Shown here: piece by piece, positions 1 through 6,302 of the stretch | Numbering within the stretch: the first letter of the stretch is position 1 | Layout: the number at the start of each line of letters is the position of its first letter | NCBI GenBank assembly: GCA_017989575.1 | Contig: JAGNPP010000026.1 | Location: 1-15,914 of the forward strand | Direction of reading: 5' to 3' | Length of the DNA stretch: 15,914 nucleotides | From: Chryseobacterium sp. | GTDB taxonomy: Bacteria > Bacteroidota > Bacteroidia > Flavobacteriales > Weeksellaceae | Translations under genes and position numbers: made by a program | The notes under the pieces: generated by a model | Database searches by the model: none | Told to the model about the DNA's origin: nothing | What the model saw: only the letters and a program-made list of their open reading frames with translations

Positions 1-359
1 GAATGAGTTTTTTCATTATAAAAAATTTCTTTTAAGGTTGTGAATTGTCTATTCTGTAAATGTAATAAAAATAAAAAAAGCGGGAAAATCGGAGTTTGTT
101 GATGTTTGGTAAATGTGAGAACAGTATTATTGTTCTAATTAAAATTTTTAAGGCTAATTTTTATAATATATTGATATTTAAAATATATTTGTTTTACACA
201 CAAATGATATTAAGATGATTTCTCAAACGCCTTGCTGCCTTTCTTTGGTAGCGATTTCACATCCGCAATTGCGAATTTTTAAAATCAACCGACTCCAATG
301 TCATCCCGTCTGTATGTAATCCGGGGATGATGTGAAGCGCCAGCTAGTACAAGTTACAC

Positions 360-444
360 CCACTTACCCAACCACCTTTGGATGGTCACCAACCGCCCGA
401 GACCACTCAGGTAAACATCTACAACCACTTGACCAACCACCTTT
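360..444. repeat. 20-bp imperfect direct repeat pair
   Basis: CCACTTACCCAACCACCTTT at 360-379 recurs as CCACTTGACCAACCACCTTT at 425-444, with 18 of 20 bases identical and a 65-bp period. The second copy supplies the left arm of the terminator hairpin that follows. The same two words, CCACTT and AACCACC, appear in inverted form at 456-473. The repeat could be an RNA structure module or a scar of local duplication. No function is known to me. Confidence 0.6.
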
Positions 445-478
445 AGCCACTTGTGAAGTGGTTGGAGGTGGTTTTTTT
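435..478 (+). terminator. Rightward intrinsic terminator with a competing hairpin
   Basis: AACCACC (435-441) pairs with GGTGGTT (467-473), and CCACTT (447-452) pairs with AAGTGG (456-461). The two stems are separated by a symmetrical 5x5 internal loop, and a run of seven T follows at 472-478. The polarity fits a plus-strand transcript. An alternative perfect 9-bp pairing, CAACCACTT (422-430) with AAGTGGTTG (456-464), would exclude the terminator fold. That resembles an attenuator, although no leader gene is visible upstream inside the window. Confidence 0.6.
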
Positions 479-537
479 GTTGGGGAATTTCTATATGAAA
501 AATCTACAGAATGAACTGGACAATGTAGAAAATAATT

Positions 538-572
538 AAAAAAAATCCCGAGTGCTTTCTCAGCGGCTCGGG
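538..572 (-). terminator. Leftward intrinsic terminator
   Basis: CCCGAG (547-552) and CTCGGG (567-572) form the stem. On the minus strand the hairpin is followed by an A and then eight T (538-545), a classic rho-independent terminator. There is no T run on the plus side, so it serves transcription coming from the right on the minus strand. It begins 20 bases after the stop codon of the minus-strand remnant at 592-699 and supports that remnant being the end of a former gene. Confidence 0.75.
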
Positions 573-591
573 TTATAAACTTAAGCTTATT

Positions 592-699
592 TTAGTGAGG
601 TTGCCGAAGCAAATAAGTATACCTATCTTTGTGAGCAAGCCACTGATATTTAGCCTTATTGGTAAACCTTCCCTCCAAAGGAATAACAAAAGTAAGAAT
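592..699 (-). pseudogene. Probable 3' remnant of a lost minus-strand gene
   Basis: On the minus strand, 35 codons are open before a TAA at 594-592. The encoded tail reads as ordinary protein and contains KAKYQWLAHKDRYTYLL followed by RQPH. There is no start codon, and an in-frame stop sits at 702-700, just where the LRR-TIR gene begins. A strong leftward terminator follows the stop by 20 bases, as expected for a real gene end. I do not recognise the family. The simplest reading is a gene whose 5' part was removed or replaced when the LRR-TIR gene arrived. Thirty-five open codons can arise by chance, and a promoter-like site for the opposite strand lies inside the fragment, so this is an inference. 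Confidence 0.4.
601..631 (+). promoter_or_regulatory. Candidate flavobacterial promoter for the LRR-TIR gene
   Basis: TTG at 601-603 and TATCTTTG at 624-631 match the Bacteroidota -33 (TTG) and -7 (TAnnTTTG) elements exactly, with a 20-base spacer. Transcription would start near 638 and give a leader of about 67 bases before the ATG at 705. The site lies within the minus-strand remnant. The match is by eye only. Confidence 0.45.
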
Positions 700-704
700 T
701 TATA

Positions 705-1844
705 ATGAGTATAGAAATTAAAAATATTAACATCTCAAAATTAGATTTGTCTAATCAAAACTTAAAAGAAATCCCAAAAGAAATTTTTGCATTAAAAAAC
801 TTAAAAAAACTAATTTTAAGAAATAACCAAATCAAGATAATACCATCTGATATTGAAAGGTTAAAGCGACTTGAAACTTTGGATCTCTCTGGTAATAACA
901 TTTCAAATTTTTATGCAAAAATATGTTCATTAACTAATTTGAAAATCTTGAACTTAAATAATAATAAAATAAAAAGTTTACCCATTCAAATTGCAAACCT
1001 GCAAAATCTTCTCAGTTTACATATATCAAATAATAAAATTACCGTAGTTCCACAAGAGATTTATAAACTAAAAAAAGTACGTGAACTTGATATAAGTAAT
1101 AATAGTATTTCAGTAATTGACAATAATATTCATCACTTAAAAAGTTTGAGAAAACTTTGGATTAACAACTTGCCTCTAAAAACTTTCCCACTTGATCTAT
1201 ATCTTCCAAAATCACTCGTTTGCCTATATGCTTTTTCAAAATCAAATAATTTCTTTGAACTTGATCAAACATATTTAAAATTAAGTTTAAAAAAAGGCAA
1301 TTGTTTAAATTATTTGAATAGCTATGAATTTGATCTAGAAACAGATAGTATAAATTCTAATAAAGAAATGGAAATGGTTAAAGAAATAAAAAAGAATAAA
1401 GTGTTTATTAGTTATTCACATAAGGATAAAGTTTGGCTTGAACTTGTCAAAAAAAATTTAGACGTACTCAAAAGCCATTTGCAAATTGATATAGATATTT
1501 GGGATGATCAAAAATTGGAAGTAGGCGATCTTTGGAAAGACAATATTAAATCTGGTTTAGATGATGCGGGAATTGCTATTTTTCTAGTGTCAACAGATTT
1601 TCTCTCATCAAATTTTATTAATCAAGAGGAGATTCCTCCAATACTCGAAAATTCAGCTAAGAATGGAACAGTAATTCTACCTATAATATTAAAGTTTTGT
1701 TATTTTGACGCTTCAAAATTAAGTAAATATCAAGCATTAAATACTCCATCTACTCCTCTTTCTACGATGACCGAAAATGAAATAGATAAGCACCTTGTAA
1801 ACTTGACAAAGAAGATTCACGAAATTATGCAAAACTTGGGTTAA
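705..1844 (+). CDS. Leucine-rich repeat and TIR domain protein (putative defence effector)
   Basis: This is a 379-residue cytoplasmic protein without signal peptide or membrane segment. Residues 11-170 form about seven LRR units with a regular 23-residue period (LxxLxLxxNxIxxIPxxIxxLxx), for example LKKLILRNNQIKIIP from residue 33. A linker rich in K, E and N (about 175-230) leads to a TIR domain at about 231-372. That domain has box 1 KVFISYSHKD, a loop region DIWDDQKLEVGD, and LVSTDFLSSNFINQEEIP. E308 lies four residues after F304, where the catalytic glutamate follows the W of the WCxxE-type motif in NAD-cleaving TIRs. Bacterial TIR domains commonly hydrolyse or cyclise NAD+ in anti-phage immunity. 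An LRR could be the sensor, but no NB-ARC or other NTPase switch lies between the two parts. The gene is far more AT-rich than its neighbours (about 22-37% G+C in lines I counted), which suggests transfer. Domain assignment is firm; the defence role is inferred. Confidence 0.9.
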   Translation: MSIEIKNINISKLDLSNQNLKEIPKEIFALKNLKKLILRNNQIKIIPSDIERLKRLETLDLSGNNISNFYAKICSLTNLKILNLNNNKIKSLPIQIANLQNLLSLHISNNKITVVPQEIYKLKKVRELDISNNSISVIDNNIHHLKSLRKLWINNLPLKTFPLDLYLPKSLVCLYAFSKSNNFFELDQTYLKLSLKKGNCLNYLNSYEFDLETDSINSNKEMEMVKEIKKNKVFISYSHKDKVWLELVKKNLDVLKSHLQIDIDIWDDQKLEVGDLWKDNIKSGLDDAGIAIFLVSTDFLSSNFINQEEIPPILENSAKNGTVILPIILKFCYFDASKLSKYQALNTPSTPLSTMTENEIDKHLVNLTKKIHEIMQNLG

Positions 1845-2411
1845 ATGAGTTTGGAACTAAGGAAACATTTTGAGGAATTGATACCATTGTCAGACGATGA
1901 GTTTGCAACGCTCGGTTCTTATTTTAAATTGAGGAAACTGAAAAAACACCAATATTTGATTCAGGAGAACGAACCTATCACCAACATTTATTTTGTCACC
2001 AAAGGCCTGCTGAAAGCCTCTTATATAGATACCCACGGCAAAGAACATATTATTCAGTTTGCGATGGAAAACTGGTGGATTTCCGATTTTCAGGCGTTTT
2101 ATACAGGCGTTCCATCGGTCACAAGCATCCATTGTCTGGAAGATGTGGAGCTGTACACCCTTTCAAAAGATGATTTGGAAAAGATCTGTCTGGAAAACCA
2201 CAAGGTAGAACATTTTTTCAGAATCAAAAACAGTTTGGGTTATGTGGCTTTGCAGAAAAGAATTCTGTCTTTGCTTACCACGGATGCCAAAGAACGATTT
2301 GAACAATTCTCCATCCAATATCCAACTCTTACACAGCGCGTTCCTAAAACCATCATCGCATCCTATCTCGGGGTTTCCAGAGAGACTTTGAGCCGTATTA
2401 CAAGAAAATAG
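1845..2411 (+). CDS. Crp/Fnr-family transcriptional regulator
   Basis: The 188-residue length is usual for Bacteroidota Crp/Fnr proteins. Residues about 20-115 form the cyclic-nucleotide-binding-type beta roll, including the stretch from YLIQENEPITNIYFVTKG. A dimerisation helix follows at about 118-145, and a C-terminal winged helix-turn-helix at 164-188 has recognition helix SRETLSRI. The cysteine set of FNR iron-sulphur proteins is absent, so the ligand is unknown. The ATG follows the TAA of the LRR-TIR gene with no gap and in the same frame. No upstream start is possible, and any promoter of its own must lie inside the LRR-TIR gene. Composition returns to about 37% G+C here. The DJ-1/PfpI gene downstream, with Crp-like sites between, is the likeliest target. 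Confidence 0.9.
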   Translation: MSLELRKHFEELIPLSDDEFATLGSYFKLRKLKKHQYLIQENEPITNIYFVTKGLLKASYIDTHGKEHIIQFAMENWWISDFQAFYTGVPSVTSIHCLEDVELYTLSKDDLEKICLENHKVEHFFRIKNSLGYVALQKRILSLLTTDAKERFEQFSIQYPTLTQRVPKTIIASYLGVSRETLSRITRK

Positions 2412-2448
2412 TGATTTGTGTCACAGCAATTTTGTGACTTATGTCCTG
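2410..2448 (+). promoter_or_regulatory. Candidate tandem Crp/Fnr-type operator
   Basis: AGTGA-TTTGTG-TCACA (2410-2425) matches the Crp consensus TGTGA-N6-TCACA in nine of ten positions and overlaps the regulator's stop codon. TGTGA-CTTATG-TCCTG (2433-2448) is a second, weaker copy centred 23 bases on, about two helical turns. The same bases also contain a perfect inverted repeat GTCACA/TGTGAC (2420-2425/2433-2438). A weak promoter candidate follows, with CAATTTTG (2470-2477) as the -7 element. This suggests control of the DJ-1/PfpI gene by the adjacent regulator. It is a motif inference only. Confidence 0.4.
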
Positions 2449-2503
2449 TGTTTTTAATGTTGATTGGTTCAATTTTGTCTTATCAAATTAAAAAATCATT
2501 GAT

Positions 2504-3181
2504 ATGAACAAAAAAATATTAATCGTGCTTACGAGCCACGAAGATCTAGGAAACACAGGTAAGAAAACAGGATTTTGGACAGAAGAATTGGCGGCGCCTT
2601 ATTATGCGTTAGCTGACCAAGGTGCAGAAATCACATTGGCATCTCCAAAAGGTGGACAACCACCCATCGATCCAAAAAGTGAAGATCCAACAGCACAGAC
2701 CGATGCAACACGAAGAATGGCTGAGGACAAAGATTTGTTGGCGCAATTGAGCAATACCAAAAAATTATCGGAAATCAACCCCGCAGATTATGATGCCGTT
2801 TTCTATCCCGGCGGTCACGGACCTCTTTGGGATTTGGCAGAAGATGCGACTTCTCAGCAATTGATCGTAGATTTTTATAAAGCCGATAAACCTGTCGCAT
2901 TTGTATGCCACGCACCGGGTGTTTTGAGACACGTGAAAATCGATGGCGAATATCTAGTAAATGGCAAAAACGTAACTGGTTTTACCAATAGCGAAGAAGA
3001 GGCTGTGCAATTGACCGACATTGTTCCGTTTCTTGTAGAAGATATGCTGAAAGAGAACGGCGGAAACTACAGCAAAATAGAGGACTGGAGTCCATACGCT
3101 GTGGTAGATGGCAAACTGATTACTGGACAAAACCCTGCTTCATCTGAAAAAGTAGCGGAGGAGTTGTTGAAGATGTTGTGA
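2504..3181 (+). CDS. DJ-1/PfpI (Hsp31-like) type 1 glutamine amidotransferase-domain protein
   Basis: The 225-residue protein has the DJ-1/PfpI alpha-beta fold. It opens with strand KKILIVLTSH, has an acidic helix GFWTEELAAPYY (E27/E28) as in the Hsp31-like subgroup, and carries YPGGHGPLWDLAED (101-114). The nucleophile elbow VAFVCHAPGV has Cys135 followed by His136. The insertion DWSPYAVVDGKLITGQNP near residues 194-211 is typical of Hsp31-like proteins. Family members include glutathione-independent glyoxalase III enzymes, chaperones and stress proteins, so the exact reaction cannot be read from the sequence. It is probably cytoplasmic, with no signal peptide. A Crp/Fnr regulator gene lies 92 bases upstream and a terminator directly downstream, which suggests a small regulated stress unit. 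Confidence 0.88.
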   Translation: MNKKILIVLTSHEDLGNTGKKTGFWTEELAAPYYALADQGAEITLASPKGGQPPIDPKSEDPTAQTDATRRMAEDKDLLAQLSNTKKLSEINPADYDAVFYPGGHGPLWDLAEDATSQQLIVDFYKADKPVAFVCHAPGVLRHVKIDGEYLVNGKNVTGFTNSEEEAVQLTDIVPFLVEDMLKENGGNYSKIEDWSPYAVVDGKLITGQNPASSEKVAEELLKML

Positions 3182-3204
3182 GATTTTAGATCATAAGAAT
3201 AAAT

Positions 3205-3237
3205 AAGCACAGACAAAAATCTGTGCTTTTCTTTTTA
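3205..3237 (+). terminator. Intrinsic terminator after the DJ-1/PfpI gene
   Basis: AAGCACAG (3205-3212) pairs perfectly with CTGTGCTT (3221-3228) across an 8-base loop, followed by a T-rich run to 3237. It lies 24 bases after the stop codon and separates this unit from the protease gene. Confidence 0.8.
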
Positions 3238-3261
3238 TCCCAGAGTAACAATCTTCAATTC

Positions 3262-3294
3262 TTTGTGACTAATAAAATGTTGCGTAAATTACGC
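3262..3294 (+). promoter_or_regulatory. Candidate promoter and palindrome before the M16 gene
   Basis: TTTG at 3262-3265 and TAAATTAC at 3285-3292, a partial TAnnTTTG match, are 19 bases apart, a normal flavobacterial spacing. GCGTAAATTACGC at 3282-3294 is a perfect 13-bp palindrome with a central A that covers the -7 element, so it could be an operator. The remaining leader to the ATG is A-rich. Confidence 0.35.
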
Positions 3295-3321
3295 TCCAGA
3301 AAAAATAAAAAATAAATATAT

Positions 3322-6234
3322 ATGAAGAAAATTCTAATTTCAATTTCACTTTTATTTATGATGAATGCAATGGCACAGAAATTTGAAACAAAAAATCAAA
3401 CTGATAGTCAAGGTTACAGCTACGAAACGGTAGTAAATGACAAATCGGGTGTGAGAATCTACACCCTGAAAAACGGACTGAAAGTCTATCTAGCCAAAAA
3501 TGATGACGCTCCCAGAATCCAGACATACATCCCTGTAAGAACAGGATCCAACAACGATCCTAGCGACAATACAGGATTGGCGCACTACCTGGAGCATATG
3601 GTTTTCAAAGGAACTTCTAAATTGGGAACCAGCGATTGGGCAAAGGAAAAAACTTACCTGACGCAAATCTCTGACCTTTACGAGCAACACAAAGCGGAGA
3701 AAGATCCGGAAAAGAAAAAAGCATTGTACAAAAAGATTGATGAGGTGTCTTTGGAAGCGTCCAAATATACAATCGCCAATGAGTACGACAAAGCAATCTC
3801 TTCTCTTGGAGCCACAGGAACCAACGCTCACACTTGGTTGGACGAGACGGTTTACAAAAACAACATCCCATCCAACGAATTGGAAAAATGGTTGAAAGTA
3901 GAAAAAGAGCGTTTCTCAGAATTGGTTTTGAGATTGTTCCACACAGAGTTGGAAGCTGTTTACGAAGAGTTCAACCGTGCGCAGGACAACGACGGAAGAT
4001 TGGTAAACTACGCAATGATGGAAGCACTTTTCCCGAAACATCCAAACGGTCAGCAGACGACGATTGGAACTTCGGAGCATTTGAAAAGCCCGTCTATGGT
4101 AGCGATTCATAAATATTTTGATACTTACTATGTGCCTAATAATATGGCGGTAGTTTTGGTTGGTGATTTGGATTTTGATAAGACCATTAAAATGGTAGAT
4201 CAGTACTTCGGAACATTCAAGTACAAAGAATTGCCAATGAAAAAAATGGTGTCTGAAGAGCCAATGACAAAAGTGGTTTCCAGAATCGTGAAAAGCCCAT
4301 CTACACCAAGAATGACAATGGCGTGGAGAACGGATTCCAACGGAACTCAAGAAGCAAGATTAGCGGATGTTGTTGCAGAAATATTGAGCAACAGTGGCGA
4401 TGCAGGCTTGATAGACCTTAACATCAATCAAAAGCAAAAAACGCTTGGCGCTGGTGCTTACGAATCACCTTTCAAAACTTACGGTGCATTTGTTTTAAGC
4501 GTTGTGCCAAAAGAAGGACAAAGTTTTGATGAAGCTAAGAAATTGTTATTGGAACAAATTGACCTTGTTAAAAAAGGACAATTCCCAGACTGGATGTTGA
4601 ACGCCATCGTGAACGATTTGAAAGTTCAGAGAATGAAACGTTGGGAAACTGCTGATGGATTGGCTACAACTTTATATTCAACTTACATTGGAAACAGAAC
4701 TTGGGAACAAGAATTGGAAGAGGTAAACCAATACGAAGCGATAACCAAAGCTGATGTTGTGAAATTTGCTAACGAGTTTTTTAAAGAAAATTACGTGGTA
4801 GTTTACAAAGAAAAAGGCGTGAATGACAAATTGGTACGTGTAGAAAATCCAGGAATTACGCCAATCAAACTGAACAGAGACGCACAATCGCCTTTCTTGA
4901 AAGAAATCATCAATACAAAATCTTCTGATATCAAACCAGAATTCATTGATTTCAAAAAAGCAATTGCAACTTCTACAATCAAAGACAAAAAAGTAAGCTT
5001 CATCAAGAACAAATACAATGAAGTGGCTCAGGTGAATTATGTATTTCCTTTTGGGACGGATAATGACAAAGAATTGGCACTTGGTGTAACGGTTCTTCAA
5101 TATCTTGGAACAGACAAATACACGCCGGAACAATTGAAGGAAGAATTCTACAAATTAGGAATTTCCAACAGTTTCCGTACGTCTAACGATCAAATGATCA
5201 TCGCTCTTAGCGGATTGGAAAGCAATATGCAAAAAGGTGTAGAGCTGATGAACCACTGGATCAACAATGTGAAAGCGGACAAAGGCATCTATGACCAAAC
5301 TGTGAAAACACTTTTGGAATCCAGAGATGTTGCGAAAAAAGACAAGAACAGAATTATGGCCGCTTTGGCAAACTATGCTAAATTTGGTAAAGAATCCAGA
5401 ATGACGGATGTGATTTCCAAAGAGCGTTTGCAAAGCATCAATGTAAATGAGTTGATGTCAAAAATCAAAACTTTGAATGAGTATCCTTACGAAGTATTCT
5501 TGTACGGTGTAGATCAAAAAGGTCTTGAAAAAGCCATCAAACCATACGTTGTAAACACAAAACTTCAGCCTGCAAAAGCTAAGGATTATCCAGAATTGGC
5601 AACCAATGGCAAAGTATATTTCACCAACTATGATATGGTGCAAATGGAAATGTCCAAAGTGGCAAAAGCTGGAAATGTAAACCTCTCTAACTTCGGAAAA
5701 GCAAGTGTTTTCAACGAGTATTTCGGACGTGGATTGTCTTCTATCGTGTTTCAGGAAATCCGTGAGAGTAAGTCTTTGGCGTATTCAGCTTATGTTTCTT
5801 ATGCTAATGCGACAGAGAAAAACAAACCGAACTATGTGACCAATTATATCGGTACGCAGTCCAACAAATTGCCTGCAGCAGTTTCTGCGATGAGTGATTT
5901 GATGGCAGAATTGCCACAGATTCCGGCTCAGTTCGAGAATGCAAAAGGTTCTGCACTTAAGCAAATCGCATCCAACAGAATTAATAGAACAACGATTTTC
6001 TACAACCAACTTTCCCTTAAGAAATTGGGCGTAGATTATGACATCAGAAAAGATGTTTACGCTGAGATTCAGAAACTGACATTGCCAGAACTGACTTCTT
6101 TCTACAACACCGAAATCAAGCCGTTGTCTTACAACACCGCAATCATCGGGAAAAAAGAAAACCTGAATATGGATTCCATCAACAAAATGGGAATATTCAC
6201 GGAAGTAAGCCTGGAGGAGATTTTCGGATATTAA
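3322..6234 (+). CDS. Secreted M16-family (insulinase/pitrilysin-like) zinc metalloprotease
   Basis: The 970-residue protein starts with a signal peptide (MKKILISISLLFMMNAMAQ, cleavage near residue 18-19), so it acts in the periplasm or outer envelope. It has two M16 halves. The N-terminal half holds the inverted zinc motif HYLEH (His88, Glu91, His92). The third ligand is most likely Glu216 in ELEAVYEEFN, which matches ExxAVxxE of pitrilysin. The C-terminal half is the catalytically inactive partner and has the conserved FQEIRESKSLAYS (Arg814, Tyr821) that helps bind substrate in the closed chamber. All zinc residues are present, so the enzyme should be active as a peptide-degrading protease. 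The gene is monocistronic: a terminator precedes its promoter and another follows. G+C is higher (about 45% in lines I counted) than in its neighbours. The natural substrate is unknown. Confidence 0.93.
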   Translation: MKKILISISLLFMMNAMAQKFETKNQTDSQGYSYETVVNDKSGVRIYTLKNGLKVYLAKNDDAPRIQTYIPVRTGSNNDPSDNTGLAHYLEHMVFKGTSKLGTSDWAKEKTYLTQISDLYEQHKAEKDPEKKKALYKKIDEVSLEASKYTIANEYDKAISSLGATGTNAHTWLDETVYKNNIPSNELEKWLKVEKERFSELVLRLFHTELEAVYEEFNRAQDNDGRLVNYAMMEALFPKHPNGQQTTIGTSEHLKSPSMVAIHKYFDTYYVPNNMAVVLVGDLDFDKTIKMVDQYFGTFKYKELPMKKMVSEEPMTKVVSRIVKSPSTPRMTMAWRTDSNGTQEARLADVVAEILSNSGDAGLIDLNINQKQKTLGAGAYESPFKTYGAFVLSVVPKEGQSFDEAKKLLLEQIDLVKKGQFPDWMLNAIVNDLKVQRMKRWETADGLATTLYSTYIGNRTWEQELEEVNQYEAITKADVVKFANEFFKENYVVVYKEKGVNDKLVRVENPGITPIKLNRDAQSPFLKEIINTKSSDIKPEFIDFKKAIATSTIKDKKVSFIKNKYNEVAQVNYVFPFGTDNDKELALGVTVLQYLGTDKYTPEQLKEEFYKLGISNSFRTSNDQMIIALSGLESNMQKGVELMNHWINNVKADKGIYDQTVKTLLESRDVAKKDKNRIMAALANYAKFGKESRMTDVISKERLQSINVNELMSKIKTLNEYPYEVFLYGVDQKGLEKAIKPYVVNTKLQPAKAKDYPELATNGKVYFTNYDMVQMEMSKVAKAGNVNLSNFGKASVFNEYFGRGLSSIVFQEIRESKSLAYSAYVSYANATEKNKPNYVTNYIGTQSNKLPAAVSAMSDLMAELPQIPAQFENAKGSALKQIASNRINRTTIFYNQLSLKKLGVDYDIRKDVYAEIQKLTLPELTSFYNTEIKPLSYNTAIIGKKENLNMDSINKMGIFTEVSLEEIFGY

Positions 6235-6254
6235 TCTTAACCGATTTTATCAAT

Positions 6255-6289
6255 AAAAAAAGTGGAGCAGAAATGCTTCACTTTTTTTT
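6255..6289. terminator. Bidirectional terminator between convergent genes
   Basis: AGTGGAGC (6261-6268) pairs with GCTTCACT (6275-6282), with one G-T pair and a 6-base loop. The hairpin is flanked by six A on the left and eight T on the right. It can end both the M16 transcript from the left and the membrane-protein transcript from the right. Confidence 0.85.
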
Positions 6290-6302
6290 GTTTTCGGGAG
6301 TC

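Larger units (their letters stand above)
1..704. other. Gene-poor left flank with terminators, repeats and gene remnants
   Basis: No intact gene is convincing here. Bases 1-200 are very AT-rich and featureless, apart from an inverted repeat AGAACA/TGTTCT at 118-136 with a 7-base spacer. Bases 210-480 are clearly richer in G+C. They hold a 7-bp inverted repeat TCATCCC/GGGATGA (301-307/324-330), a 20-bp direct repeat, and a rightward terminator. Bases 538-704 hold a leftward terminator, a minus-strand coding-like fragment and a promoter-like site, all listed separately. The 60-codon open frame at 332-514 runs straight through the terminator hairpin and is low in complexity, so I do not call it a gene. 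The patchwork composition suggests past insertion and deletion next to the LRR-TIR gene. Confidence 0.6.

Noticed and set aside
118..136. AGAACA/TGTTCT inverted repeat as an operator
   Set aside because: A six-base repeat with a 7-base spacer is expected by chance in DNA this AT-rich, and no promoter or gene start lies next to it.
332..514. 60-codon open frame on the plus strand
   Set aside because: It translates low-complexity repeat DNA and passes through an intrinsic terminator hairpin with a T-run, with no family resemblance. It is better explained by the structured repeat region.
1..704. Possible tRNA, tmRNA, CRISPR array or insertion sequence in the left flank
   Set aside because: No cloverleaf or CCA end, no regularly spaced repeats beyond one pair, no transposase and no terminal inverted repeats were found on either strand.
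3490..5643. Several minus-strand open frames of 60-150 codons inside the M16 gene
   Set aside because: All are antisense to a complete protease gene with intact zinc and C-terminal motifs, and their products look like mirror translations rich in Cys, Phe and His.
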